The notes under the pieces: generated by a model
Databases searched by the model: none
The model's input: only the letters and a program-made list of their open reading frames with translations
Told to the model about the DNA's origin: nothing
NCBI GenBank assembly: GCA_047601745.1
Contig: JASGIS010000001.1
Span: 496,001 to 560,000, forward strand
Length of the DNA: 64,000 nucleotides
Direction of reading: 5' to 3'
Source: JAKPAM01 sp047601745
Lineage (GTDB): Bacteria; Pseudomonadota; Gammaproteobacteria; Burkholderiales; Burkholderiaceae_E
Program-made: the position numbers and the translations under genes
Shown here: in pieces, positions 37,270 to 46,283 of the stretch
Position numbering within the stretch: position 1 is the first letter of the stretch
Layout: each line of letters starts with the position of its first letter

Positions 37270-38149
37270 ACACCAGCGTCGTGCCCAGCGCGTGATCGGG
37301 CTCGACGCGAACGCCGCCGTCGGGCAACACCGCGTACGGCACCTGCCCGGCGTCCAGCGCGGCCATCGCGGTCGCCGCCTCGGCGACCGCCAGTTCGAGC
37401 GCGATCGCGCGGTCCGTCCCCGCCATCGCCGGATCGTGGATCGGCGCCAGCGCCGCTTCGCCGTAGCGGCGACCGATCTCGTCGGGCAGCAGCCACGACA
37501 CGGCGCCGCCGCCGGCCGCCATCCGGCAGCCGCCGGGCACCTCGACGATCGGCGCGGACGCGAACACCTGCCCGACCAGCGCGGCGGCGCGCGCCGGATC
37601 CTCGGCCGCGTACACGTATTCGGCAACGCCGGTCGCGCCGTTCGGATGATGCTGCCAGGCCGCCTGCCAGACCAGCTCGGGCGTACGGTGCTCGCAGAAG
37701 AACACGCGGCCGTTGGCGACGCGCTCGGGCGCCAGCCGCAGCGTCAGGAAACGCGCGTCGCGCGTGCCGCCGTCGGCCAGCTCGACCGGACGCGACAGGT
37801 CGCTGGCGCCGGCCGGATCCAGCGGCACGCCGCGCCCGGCCAGCTCGGCCGCCAGCCGGCGCGCGTCGTCGGTCTTGAACACCAGACCGACCAGCCCGGG
37901 CGGATGGCCCCAGTCGACGACACCGGTCCGCGACGGCTCGACGCCGATCAGCTCGATGTAGTCGGTGCCGAGGATCGCCAGGTGATTGCTGGTGCCGCGC
38001 GAATGATGGCCGCGCGGCGTCAGTTGGAAACCCAGGCGCTCGAAGCGCGCCTGCGCGTCGTCGAGCCGGCGGCCGACGTTGATGACGACGTGGTCGATGC
38101 GCGGAGACGACGAAGCGGCGGGCGAGGCGACGGGCGGGTCGGCGGTCAT
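37229..38149 (-). CDS. VOC/glyoxalase-like domain protein
   Basis: A 306-residue protein with an N-terminal glyoxalase_3-like VOC half (IDHVVINVGRRLDDAQARF, GFQLTPRGHHSRGTSNHLAIL, DYIELIGVEPSR) and a second weaker half around residues 150-300 ending in LGTTLVFRPT. The metal-binding His and Glu pattern (HVV, HH, E) is visible. The substrate is not known. It starts 29 bp after the crotonase gene and so belongs to the catabolic run, with a 41-bp tail-to-tail overlap on yciA. Confidence 0.78.
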   Translation of the reverse strand: MTADPPVASPAASSSPRIDHVVINVGRRLDDAQARFERLGFQLTPRGHHSRGTSNHLAILGTDYIELIGVEPSRTGVVDWGHPPGLVGLVFKTDDARRLAAELAGRGVPLDPAGASDLSRPVELADGGTRDARFLTLRLAPERVANGRVFFCEHRTPELVWQAAWQHHPNGATGVAEYVYAAEDPARAAALVGQVFASAPIVEVPGGCRMAAGGGAVSWLLPDEIGRRYGEAALAPIHDPAMAGTDRAIALELAVAEAATAMAALDAGQVPYAVLPDGGVRVEPDHALGTTLVFRPTAGVPAAPRA

Positions 38150-38178
38150 GGCGCGGGTCCTGTCGGCGGGCGCGCCGA

Positions 38179-38964
38179 TCAGCGCTTCATCGACGCGAGG
38201 AACGCGTCGATCGCCGCCGCATGCTCGGGCGTCTGGTGCGCGAGCGCCTGGAACGCCGCCGACATCTCGAGCAGCGATTCGATCCGCTGGTGCTGGCCCT
38301 CGCGCAGCAGGCGCTTGGCCATCCGCACGGCCGGGCCCGAGTTGGCGGCGATCCGCTGCGCGAGCGCGTGCGCCTCGGGCAGCAACTGGTCGGGCGCGAC
38401 GACCTTCGACACCAGGCCGATCTGCAGCGCGGTCGCCGCGTCGATCGTGTCGCCGGTGAAGCTCAGCTCGGCCGCTTTCGAATAGCCGATGACCCGCGGC
38501 AGCAGCCACGCGCCGCCGTCGCCGGGAATGATGCCCAGCTTGACGAAGCTCTCGGCGAACTTCGCCTTCTCGGACGCGATGCGGATGTCGCACATCGTCG
38601 TCAGGTCGCAGCCGGCGCCGATCGCCGGGCCGTTGACGGCGGCGATCGTCGGCACGTCCAGGTAGTACATCGCCAGCGGAATGCGCTGGATGCCGTTGCG
38701 ATAGCCTTCGCGGATGCCGTAGCCGTTGCCGGCCGCGATGCCGGACTTGTTCTTCATGTCCTTGACGTTGCCGCCGGCGCAGAACGCGGTGCCGGCGCCG
38801 GTCAGCACGACGGCCTTGACGCTGTGGTCCTTCTGGATCCGATCGCAGGCGTCGACGATCTCGTCCCATTGCGACTGCTTGGACAGCGCGTTGCGCTCGT
38901 CGGGGTTGTTCAGCGTCAGCGTGACGACGCCGTCCTTCTGCTCGTACAAAACGAAATCAGCCAT
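38179..38964 (-). CDS. enoyl-CoA hydratase/isomerase family protein (crotonase)
   Basis: A 261-residue crotonase. Oxyanion-hole segments are FCAGGNVKDM and VNGPAIGAGCDLTTMCD. Both glutamates of canonical hydratases are missing: the first position is Asp in GAGCDL, and the second region reads FVKLGIIPGDGGAW. A similar Asp near the second site occurs in isomerase-type crotonases such as PaaG, so an isomerase or other acyl-CoA reaction is as likely as hydration. It starts the minus-strand run toward the VOC gene. Confidence 0.88.
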   Translation of the reverse strand: MADFVLYEQKDGVVTLTLNNPDERNALSKQSQWDEIVDACDRIQKDHSVKAVVLTGAGTAFCAGGNVKDMKNKSGIAAGNGYGIREGYRNGIQRIPLAMYYLDVPTIAAVNGPAIGAGCDLTTMCDIRIASEKAKFAESFVKLGIIPGDGGAWLLPRVIGYSKAAELSFTGDTIDAATALQIGLVSKVVAPDQLLPEAHALAQRIAANSGPAVRMAKRLLREGQHQRIESLLEMSAAFQALAHQTPEHAAAIDAFLASMKR

Positions 38965-39012
38965 TCGTGTCCCTCTTGCGGTGTTCGGTGGGGTTGGGGG
39001 TCGATGATGCGA

Positions 39013-40125
39013 TCAGGCGATCAGCGCGCGCTGGGTCAGGCCGGCCCAGAAGCCGGCGGCGCGCGCCTCGATCGCCGCCTGGCCGAGCCGCTCGGCCCAT
39101 TGCGCATCGCTGCCGAACTCGGCGCGCCACGACCACAGCCGGCGCGTCGCATAGTGCAGCGAGTGTTCATAAGTGAAGCCGATCGCGCCGTGGACCTGGT
39201 GCGCGATCGACGTGCCCTTGCTGGCCGCCTCGCCGGCGCGCACCTTGGCGGCCGCGGTGTCGAACGCCGTCGTGCCGACGTGCGGGGCCGCGGCGTCGGG
39301 CGCCGCGCCGATCGCGATCAGCGTGGCCATCCGCGCCGCGGCCGTTTCGCCGGCCAGTTGCGCGAGCGACTGCTGCACGGCCTGGTACTTGCCGATCGGC
39401 TTGCCGAACTGCACGCGCTCGTTCGCATAGGCGACCGCCTGTTCGAGCGCCGATTCGAGCGCGCCGACGATCGCCGCGCTGCGCACCAGCGCGCCCAGCG
39501 TCCAGACCGGCTGCGCCAGGCCGGGCAACGCCCAGTCGGCGCCGGCCGCCCGGGCGTCGCGGAACCTCAGCGTATCGCTCGGTTCGCGGGCGATGTTGAC
39601 GCCGGGCTCGACCGACAGCGCGTCGCCGGCCGACGCGACGTCGAGCAGCGCGATCACCTGCTGGCCGTCGACGCGGCCGGACACCAGCACGTGTTCGGCA
39701 TAACGGCCATAAGGCACGCGCCGGGCCTCGCCGGCGATCACCACGCCGGCGCCGTCGCGCGTCAGCCGCAGGTCGTTGCCCTGGCCCTGCTCGATGATCG
39801 TCATCGGCCCGGTCGGCACCGGCAGGCCCGCGCGCGACAGCAGCCACGACGCGACCAGAGTCTCGCCCAGCGGCAGCGGCACCTGCCAGTAGCCGATGCC
39901 GCGCAGCACCGGATAGACGTCGGACCAGGTCGCGTCGATGCCGCCGTCGGCCTCGCTGGCCGTCGCCTGCGCGAAGCCGCTGTCGCGCGCCAGTTCCCAG
40001 AGCCGGGCCGGCCATTGCCCTTCCTCGAACGCGTCGAGCAGCTTGCGATCGACGTTCTCGGAAAACAGGCGCTGCGCGCTCTCGGCGATCATCGCCTGCG
40101 TTTCATTCACGGTCGTCTGATTCAT
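39013..40125 (-). CDS. acyl-CoA dehydrogenase, probable non-catalytic partner subunit
   Basis: A 370-residue acyl-CoA dehydrogenase fold protein, with an N-terminal helical domain, a degenerate central beta domain, and C-terminal FAD-binding-like VQFGKPIGKYQAVQQSLAQLA and VHGAIGFTYEHSLH. Neither known position of the catalytic Glu is filled. It follows a full-length dehydrogenase gene by 39 bp. Such pairs form alpha2beta2 heteromers in steroid and pimelate degradation (FadE pairs, PimC/PimD), so it is probably the beta subunit. Confidence 0.85.
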   Translation of the reverse strand: MNQTTVNETQAMIAESAQRLFSENVDRKLLDAFEEGQWPARLWELARDSGFAQATASEADGGIDATWSDVYPVLRGIGYWQVPLPLGETLVASWLLSRAGLPVPTGPMTIIEQGQGNDLRLTRDGAGVVIAGEARRVPYGRYAEHVLVSGRVDGQQVIALLDVASAGDALSVEPGVNIAREPSDTLRFRDARAAGADWALPGLAQPVWTLGALVRSAAIVGALESALEQAVAYANERVQFGKPIGKYQAVQQSLAQLAGETAAARMATLIAIGAAPDAAAPHVGTTAFDTAAAKVRAGEAASKGTSIAHQVHGAIGFTYEHSLHYATRRLWSWRAEFGSDAQWAERLGQAAIEARAAGFWAGLTQRALIA

Positions 40126-40164
40126 TGCGGATTCCTCGGATTCGGCGATTGTCGGGTCGGGCGC

Positions 40165-41304
40165 TCAGCGCAGCCCCAGGCCGCGCGCGATGATGCCGCG
40201 CAGAATCTCTCGCGTGCCGCCGCGCATCGAGAACGATACGTTGGCCTGCGCGAGGTAGGCGAGCACCTGGTCGAGCGACGAGTCGGGCTCGATCCGGCCG
40301 CCGAACAGGTCGTGCGCGATGTCGGGCATGCCCTGCTCGAGCAGCGCGCCCAGGTCCTTGACCACCGAGGCCGGCAGCGACGGGTTCTCGCCCCGGTGCA
40401 GCATGCCGGCCACGCCCAGCGACATCTGGCGCATCGTCGCGTAGCGGGCTGTCAGCCGGCCCAGCTCGACACGATGGCGCGGATCCGACGCGTCGGCCGC
40501 ATCGAGCATCTCGAACAGCAGTTGCGTGCAGCTCAGGTAGCGCTCGGGACCGCTGCGCTCGAACGACAGTTCGGCCGTCACCTGGTGCCAGCCGTCGCCC
40601 GGACTGCCGATCAGGTTCTCGTCGGGCACCTCGACGTTCTCGAGGAACACCTCGTTGAAGTCGTGGTCGCCGATCATGTTGCGGATCGGCCGGTGCGTGA
40701 CGCCCGGCGTCTTCATGTCGATCAGGAACTGCGACATGCCGGCGTGGCGGTTGTCGCTCTTGGCCTCGGTGCGCACCAGCGCGATCATGTAGTTCGCGTA
40801 GTGGGCGCCCGAGGTCCACAGCTTGCTGCCGTTGATGACCCAGCCGCCGTCGGTCTTGGTCGCGCGCGTGCGGATCGACGCGAGATCGGAGCCCGAATCC
40901 GGCTCGCTCATGCCGATGCAGAAATAGGTGGTGCCCTTGACGATCTCGGGCACGATGCGCGGCGCCAGCACGTCCGGCGAATAGCGCATCAGCAGCGGCG
41001 CGCTCTGGCGGTCGGCGATCCAGTGCGCGCCGACCGGCGCGCCGGCCGACAGCATCTCCTCGAGCACCACGTAGCGTTCGAGCGACGAGCGCTCGTGGCC
41101 GCCGTAGCGCTTGGGCCAGGTCATGCCGATCCAGCCGCGCTCGCCCATCATCCGGCTCCATTCGGGGTCGCCGCCCGCCCAGTTGCGCGCGCGGATGGCC
41201 GGCGAGTACTTGCCGATGTGTTCGGCGATGAACGCGCGTACCTCGGCGCGCAGCGCCTCGCAGCGCTCGTCCAGCGTGCAGGGACTGATGTCGATGGTCT
41301 GCAT
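40165..41304 (-). CDS. acyl-CoA dehydrogenase, probable catalytic subunit
   Basis: A 379-residue FAD enzyme oxidising an acyl-CoA to the 2-enoyl form. It has WPKRYGGHERSSLERYV, the FAD/substrate motif CIGMSEPDSGSDLASIRTRA, WVINGSKLWTSGAH and the C-terminal MRGGTREILRGIIARGLGL. The usual SCAD/MCAD Glu site is Gly here, while FERSGPERY has Glu in the helix used by isovaleryl- and long-chain-type enzymes. Start ATG at 41304. It pairs with the gene at 39013. Confidence 0.9.
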   Translation of the reverse strand: MQTIDISPCTLDERCEALRAEVRAFIAEHIGKYSPAIRARNWAGGDPEWSRMMGERGWIGMTWPKRYGGHERSSLERYVVLEEMLSAGAPVGAHWIADRQSAPLLMRYSPDVLAPRIVPEIVKGTTYFCIGMSEPDSGSDLASIRTRATKTDGGWVINGSKLWTSGAHYANYMIALVRTEAKSDNRHAGMSQFLIDMKTPGVTHRPIRNMIGDHDFNEVFLENVEVPDENLIGSPGDGWHQVTAELSFERSGPERYLSCTQLLFEMLDAADASDPRHRVELGRLTARYATMRQMSLGVAGMLHRGENPSLPASVVKDLGALLEQGMPDIAHDLFGGRIEPDSSLDQVLAYLAQANVSFSMRGGTREILRGIIARGLGLR

Positions 41305-41347
41305 GGGGTTTCCTTTCGGTGAATCGATGCTGTCGGGGCGGCGGGCC

Positions 41348-42550
41348 TCAGTCGCCCAGCCGCGTGACGCCGGCTTCGGCCAGCCGGCGGATCGTCTCGT
41401 CGTCATAGCCGAGCTCGCGCAGCACTTCGGCGCTGTGCTCGCCATGGCGCGGCGCCAGCCGTCGGATCGACGGCGGCGACTCGGTCCAGGTGCTGCCGGG
41501 CTCCATCTGCACGATCGGCCCCTCGCTCGGGTGCTCGTGCACGCGGAAGTAGCGCACGGCCTGCAGGTGCGGATCCTGCATCAGCGAATCGAACGTGTGC
41601 AGCGTCGTCGCCGGGATGTCGGCCTCGTCGAGCCGGCGCTGCCAGTTGGCCGTGGTGTCGGTGCGCATCACGTCGGCGACCATCGCGTACAGCTCGGCGA
41701 TGTGCTGGGTGCGCACGGTGATGTTGGCCAGCCTCGGGTCGGCGTCGAAATCCTGCGGCCGGCCGATCATCCGAAAGAAGCTGCGCCACTGCTTGTCGTT
41801 GTAGATCAGCGCGCAGATGTGGCCGTCGGCGGTCGGAAACGGCGTGCGTTCGCGCGCCAGCAGCCGCGGGTAACCCGGCTCGCCCAGCGGCGGCACGAAG
41901 GTCGCGCCGGCCATGTGCTCGCCGAGCATCACCGGCACCATCGCCTCGAACATCGGCACGTCGATGCGCTGGCCCACGCCGGTCTTCTCGCGCCGGTACA
42001 GCGCCGCGCAGACGGCATTGACGGCGGCCAGCCCGACCGTGCGATCGACGAAGGCCAGCGGCACGTAGCGCGGCACGCCGTCGCCGACGGCGGCTACCAG
42101 CGACGGCAGGCCCAGCACGCCCTGGATCAGGTCGTCATAAGCGGGCCGCGCGGCATAAGGGCCGTCCTGCCCGTAGCCGAACACGCCGACGTAGATCAGC
42201 CGCGGGTTGATCGCCGACAACCGCTCGTAGCTCAGGTCCAGCCGCGCCATCGCCTGCGGGCGCACGTTGTAGACCAGCACGTCGGCGCCGGCGACCAGGT
42301 CGAGCAGCGCCGCGTGGCCCTGCGGCGCCTTCAGGTCGAGCACGATGCCGCGCTTGTTGCGGTTGACGTGCAGGAAGCCGCCGCCCATGCCCGGGCCCTT
42401 GCTCGGGCCGATGCCGCGGTTGGTGTCGCCGGACGGCGGCTCGACCTTGATGACGTCGGCGCCCATGTCGCCGAGGATCTGCGTGGCGAACGGCCCCATC
42501 AACACCGTCGTCAGGTCGACGACGCGGACCCCGTCGAGCGCCCCGCTCAT
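41348..42550 (-). CDS. CaiB/BaiF class III CoA-transferase
   Basis: A 400-residue family III CoA-transferase, moving CoA from one acyl-CoA to a carboxylic acid. Motifs: VVDLTTVLMGPFATQILGDMGADVIKVEPP split as DLTTVLMGPFATQ and GDMGADVIKVE, NRNKRGIVLDLK, the catalytic Asp in RPAYDDLIQGVLGL, and GQRIDVPMFEAM. It overlaps the upstream Bug gene by ATGA, so uptake and activation are coupled. About 40% alike to the second CoA-transferase at 45004 by eye. Confidence 0.92.
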   Translation of the reverse strand: MSGALDGVRVVDLTTVLMGPFATQILGDMGADVIKVEPPSGDTNRGIGPSKGPGMGGGFLHVNRNKRGIVLDLKAPQGHAALLDLVAGADVLVYNVRPQAMARLDLSYERLSAINPRLIYVGVFGYGQDGPYAARPAYDDLIQGVLGLPSLVAAVGDGVPRYVPLAFVDRTVGLAAVNAVCAALYRREKTGVGQRIDVPMFEAMVPVMLGEHMAGATFVPPLGEPGYPRLLARERTPFPTADGHICALIYNDKQWRSFFRMIGRPQDFDADPRLANITVRTQHIAELYAMVADVMRTDTTANWQRRLDEADIPATTLHTFDSLMQDPHLQAVRYFRVHEHPSEGPIVQMEPGSTWTESPPSIRRLAPRHGEHSAEVLRELGYDDETIRRLAEAGVTRLGD

Positions 42551-43584
42551 TGCTGCTCGACCTTGGCGATGGCGACGATGCGCTTCCACAGCGCGATCTC
42601 GTCCTGCTGGAACTTGCGGAAGAACTCGGGGCCGGGCGGCGAAGCCTCGCCGCCCGAGCGCGCGTAGAACGCCTGGGTCTCGGGCTGCGTGACGATGTCG
42701 ACGAACAGCCTGGTCAGCTTGTCGACGACCGGCTTGGGCGTGTTCGCCGGCGCCATCGCCGCCACCCACACATAGGCGGCGTAGCCGGCGACGCCGGCCT
42801 CGGCGGCCGTCGGCACGTCGGGCAGCGCCGGCGAGCGCTTGTCGGCCGCGATCGCCAGCGCGCGCACCTTGCCGCTGCGCGCCAGCTCCAGCGCCGCCGA
42901 CGTATCGACCGGCGAGAAATCGACGTTGCCGGCAGCCACCGCCGTCACCGCGTCCGACGCGCCCTTGTACGGCACGTGCAGCAGCTTGGTGCCGGTCGAC
43001 TCGGCGAACAGCTCGCCCATCAACTGGTAGCCGGCCGAGCCGGCGCCGTAGTTGAGCTTGCCCGGCTGCTTGCGCGCCGCGTCGACGAACTCGGCCAGCG
43101 TCTTGTACGGCGAATCCGGCGGCACGATCAGCAGCGCTGGGCCGCGCATCAAGCCGGTGATCGGCACGAAATCGGCGACCGGGTCGTACGGCAGCCTCTT
43201 GAACAGCGCGGCGTTCGTCGACAGCGTCGAGTTGCTGCCGATGAAGATCGTGTAGCCGTCGGCCGGCGCCGACAGCACCTGCTGCACGGCGATGAAGCCG
43301 TTGCCGCCGGCCCGGTTCTCGATGACCACCGGCTGGCCGGTCGTCTCGCTGATCTTCTTGCCGAAATAACGCGCCGACGTATCGGTCGCGCTGCCGGGCG
43401 GAAACGGCACGATGAACTTGATCGGGCGCGACGGGTAGTCGTCGGCCGCGCGGACCGCGGCCGGCCACAGCATCGACGACGCCACGCAGGCGCCGGCCAG
43501 CGCGAAGCTCAACCGGGCGACGCCGCGCCGCGTCACCGACGGCGAGCGCGATGCGCGCGATTCAACGCAACGGGAGGGCGTCAT
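42547..43584 (-). CDS. Bug/TctC family periplasmic binding protein, copy 1
   Basis: A 345-residue receptor with a signal peptide (cleavage near VRAAD), YPSRPIKFIVPFPPGSATD, RAGGNGFIAVQQV, PADGYTIFIGSN and LHVPYKGASDAVTAVAAGNVDF. The ligand-loop residues match a carboxylate-binding Bug protein. The start at 43584 has GGAGA upstream. It is a tandem duplicate of the gene at 43709, with a 118-bp stretch identical at every base, and is fused by ATGA overlap to a CoA-transferase gene. Confidence 0.92.
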   Translation of the reverse strand: MTPSRCVESRASRSPSVTRRGVARLSFALAGACVASSMLWPAAVRAADDYPSRPIKFIVPFPPGSATDTSARYFGKKISETTGQPVVIENRAGGNGFIAVQQVLSAPADGYTIFIGSNSTLSTNAALFKRLPYDPVADFVPITGLMRGPALLIVPPDSPYKTLAEFVDAARKQPGKLNYGAGSAGYQLMGELFAESTGTKLLHVPYKGASDAVTAVAAGNVDFSPVDTSAALELARSGKVRALAIAADKRSPALPDVPTAAEAGVAGYAAYVWVAAMAPANTPKPVVDKLTRLFVDIVTQPETQAFYARSGGEASPPGPEFFRKFQQDEIALWKRIVAIAKVEQQ

Positions 43585-43708
43585 GCCAGGGCGTCTCCTT
43601 GTGTCGAAAGCGGGCCACGGGCGCGACGGTCGGTCTTGGCATCGTCGGCGCGCATGGGCCCGTGAGCATGAACCAGCACGCCCGTTCGGGCAAGACGGGA
43701 ATTTCGCA

Positions 43709-44755
43709 TCACTGCAGCGGCACCTTCGCGACCTCGGCGATGCGCTTCCACAATGCGATCTCGTCGCGCTGGAACTTGCGCAGATAGTCGGGCCCGGCGG
43801 GCGCCACCTCCTGCCCCTGGCGGACGTAGAAGTCACGGGTCTCGGGCTGCCCGACGATCGCGACGAACAGCTCGGTCAGCTTGTCGACGACCGGTTTGGG
43901 CGTGTGCGCCGGCGCCATCGCCGCCACCCACGTGTACGCGGTGTAGCCGCTCGCGCCGGCTTCGCCGGCCGTCGGCACGTCGGGCAGCGCCGACGAACGC
44001 TGGTCCGCCGCGACGGCCAGCGCGCGCACCTTGCCGCTGCGCGCCAGCTCGACCGCCGCCGAGATGTCGACCGGCGAGAAATCGACGTTGCCGGCGGCCA
44101 CCGCCGTCACCGCATCCGACGCGCCCTTGTACGGCACGTGCAGCAGCTTGGTGCCGGTCGACTCGGCGAACAGCTCGCCCATCAACTGGTAGCCGGCCGA
44201 ACCGGCGCCGTAGTTGAGTTTGCCCGGCTGCTTGCGCGCCGCGTCGATGAACTCGGCCAGCGTCTTGTACGGCGAATCCGGCGGCACGATCAGCAGCGCG
44301 GGCCCCTTGACCAGCGTCGAGATCGGCGCGAAATCGGCGACCGGGTCGTACGGCAGCTTCTTGAACAGCGCGGCGTTCGTCGACAACGTCGAGTTGCTGC
44401 CGATGAAGATCGTGTAGCCGTCGGCCGGCGCCGACAGCACCTGCTGCACGGCGATGAAGCCGTTGCCGCCGGCCCGGTTCTCGATGACCACCGGCTGGCC
44501 GGTCATCTCGCTGATCTTCTTGCCGAAATACCGCGCCGACGTATCGGTGCCGCTGCCGGGCGGGAACGGCACGATGAACCGGATCGGATGCGACGGATAG
44601 TCGCCGGCCGACGTGCCGGCCGCGGCAGATCCCGCCGCCGACTGCGCGGCCGCCGGCCCGGACGGCACGGCCAGTCCGCACGCCACCATCGCCGCCACCG
44701 CCATCGCGCCGAACGCGATGCGTCGGCGTCCTCCGGAAATCCGATCCCGCTGCAT
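43709..44755 (-). CDS. Bug/TctC family periplasmic binding protein, copy 2
   Basis: A 348-residue paralogue of copy 1, about 80% identical over the mature part; the signal peptide and the Ala/Ser-rich stretch after it differ most. It keeps YPSHPIRFIVPFPPGSGTD, RAGGNGFIAVQQV and VPYKGASDAVTAVAAGNVDF. It lies 124 bp upstream of copy 1 and is divergently transcribed from the second CoA-transferase gene from a shared, overlapping promoter region at 44881-44920. Confidence 0.92.
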   Translation of the reverse strand: MQRDRISGGRRRIAFGAMAVAAMVACGLAVPSGPAAAQSAAGSAAAGTSAGDYPSHPIRFIVPFPPGSGTDTSARYFGKKISEMTGQPVVIENRAGGNGFIAVQQVLSAPADGYTIFIGSNSTLSTNAALFKKLPYDPVADFAPISTLVKGPALLIVPPDSPYKTLAEFIDAARKQPGKLNYGAGSAGYQLMGELFAESTGTKLLHVPYKGASDAVTAVAAGNVDFSPVDISAAVELARSGKVRALAVAADQRSSALPDVPTAGEAGASGYTAYTWVAAMAPAHTPKPVVDKLTELFVAIVGQPETRDFYVRQGQEVAPAGPDYLRKFQRDEIALWKRIAEVAKVPLQ

Positions 44756-44880
44756 GCCTGCTGTCTCCTCGTCGATCCGGCGCTCGCCGCCTGGTGCTCG
44801 CCGCCTGGTTTTTCGGCGCCACGCGCGTCGGCGTCGCGGCGCGCGCCCAGGCGCGCCGAGCCTGCCGGCATGGCGCGGGC

Positions 44881-44920
44881 AGTATACTTACTTGTTACTC
44901 GCACAGCAAATATATATACT
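44881..44920. promoter_or_regulatory. fully overlapping divergent promoters
   Basis: Plus strand: TTGTTA (44892-44897), 17 bp, TATACT (44915-44920), toward the CoA-transferase gene. Minus strand: TTGCTG (44904-44909), 17 bp, TATACT (44881-44886), toward the Bug gene. Both have consensus spacing and the same -10, and each spacer contains the other's -35. The block is about 70% A+T in G+C-rich DNA. RNA polymerase cannot occupy both at once, and the TetR protein encoded at 47174 is the nearest candidate regulator. Confidence 0.7.
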
Positions 44921-45003
44921 CGCCGCGAACCGATGAATGGCGCGGCGGGCGCTGCGGCGCGACGGGCGCCCGATACCGCTGCGAAGACAAGGAGACACCC
45001 GCG

Positions 45004-46272
45004 ATGGCCGAGCACCCCGCTCCCCCGACACCGCGCGCGGCCGATGCCGCCGGCCCGAGCGGACCGCTGCACGGGCTGCGCGTGCTGGACCTGACGGCCG
45101 TCGTGCTCGGACCGATCGCCACGCAGATCCTCGGCGACATGGGCGCCGACGTCATCAAGATCGAAGGCCTCGAGGGCGACCTGATGCGCGCCAACGGCGT
45201 CTCGCGCCACGCGGGCATGAGTTCGATCTTCCTGGCGATCAACCGCAACAAGCGCTCGGTCGCGATCGACCTGAAATCGGAGGAAGGCCGGCGCACGCTC
45301 GAACGGCTGATCGCGACCGTCGACATCGTCGTGCACAACATGCGCGTGCCGGCGATCGAACGGCTCGGGCTCGGCTACGATGCCGTGCGCGCGATCAAGC
45401 CCGACATCATCTACTGCGTGGCGACCGGTTTCGGCCAGCAGGGCCCGCATCGCCACAAGCCCGCGTTCGACGACATCATCCAGGCCGCCTGCGGGCTGGC
45501 CGGCCTGATCGGCGGCATCGCCGACAAACCCGACTACGTACCGACGCTGCTGGCCGACAAGGTCTGCGGCATCCTGCTGGCCAATGCGGTGCTGGCGGCG
45601 ACCGTCCACCACGCGCGCAGCGGCCAGGGCCAGTACGTCGAGGTGCCGATGCTCGAATCGATGACGGCGTTCACGCTGGCCGAGCACCTGGGCGGCCTGA
45701 CGTTCGAGCCGCCGACGGCGCCGCCCGGCTACGCGCGGATCCTCGGCGCGGGCCGTAAGCCGGCCCCGACGCGCGACGGCTACATCGCGATGCTGCCGTA
45801 CACGGCGCGCCATTGGCAGGCGTTCTTCGAGATGGCCGGCCGGCCCGAGCTGGCCGACAGGTACCAGGTGGCCGACCGCTTCGCCCGCAACCGGCACGTC
45901 ACCGACCTGTATCGCGACATGCACGCGATCACGCGCCAGCGCACGACGGCCGAATGGCTGCGCATCTGCGACGAACTCGACATCCCGGCATCGCCGGTGC
46001 GCGGCCTGGCCGACCTGCTCGACGACGAGCACCTGCGCGCCGTCGGCCTGTTCGAGCACGGCGAACACCCGACCGAAGGGCCGATCCGATACGTGCGTCC
46101 GACCACGCTGTTCAGCGAGACGCCGACCGCCGTGCGCCGCCCGGCGCCGACGCTGGGCCAGGACACCGACGAGGTGCTGCGCGAAGCCGGCCTGAGCGAC
46201 GCGCAGATCCAGACGCTGAAGGACAAGGGCGTGCTGCGCGCGTCGTCCGGATCGCCGCAAGCTCCCCGATAG
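45004..46272 (+). CDS. CaiB/BaiF class III CoA-transferase
   Basis: A 422-residue family III CoA-transferase with VLDLTAVVLGPIATQ, GDMGADVIKIEG, NRNKRSVAIDLK, the catalytic Asp in KPAFDDIIQAACGLAG, and GQYVEVPMLESM. The ATG at 45004 has AGGAGA 9 nt upstream. It heads a plus-strand operon with the dienoyl-CoA-reductase-like gene (11 bp later) and the TetR gene, under the divergent promoter at 44892-44920. It probably activates the acid brought in by the Bug proteins. Confidence 0.92.
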   Translation: MAEHPAPPTPRAADAAGPSGPLHGLRVLDLTAVVLGPIATQILGDMGADVIKIEGLEGDLMRANGVSRHAGMSSIFLAINRNKRSVAIDLKSEEGRRTLERLIATVDIVVHNMRVPAIERLGLGYDAVRAIKPDIIYCVATGFGQQGPHRHKPAFDDIIQAACGLAGLIGGIADKPDYVPTLLADKVCGILLANAVLAATVHHARSGQGQYVEVPMLESMTAFTLAEHLGGLTFEPPTAPPGYARILGAGRKPAPTRDGYIAMLPYTARHWQAFFEMAGRPELADRYQVADRFARNRHVTDLYRDMHAITRQRTTAEWLRICDELDIPASPVRGLADLLDDEHLRAVGLFEHGEHPTEGPIRYVRPTTLFSETPTAVRRPAPTLGQDTDEVLREAGLSDAQIQTLKDKGVLRASSGSPQAPR

Positions 46273-46283
46273 GAGATCCTCGG

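Noticed and set aside
38221..41322. A 1033-codon open frame on the plus strand, and several others of 300-1000 codons opposite real genes (for example 22703-25753).
   Set aside because: They mirror genes on the other strand in G+C-rich DNA, have Arg/His/Asp-rich composition and no recognisable domain or ribosome site.
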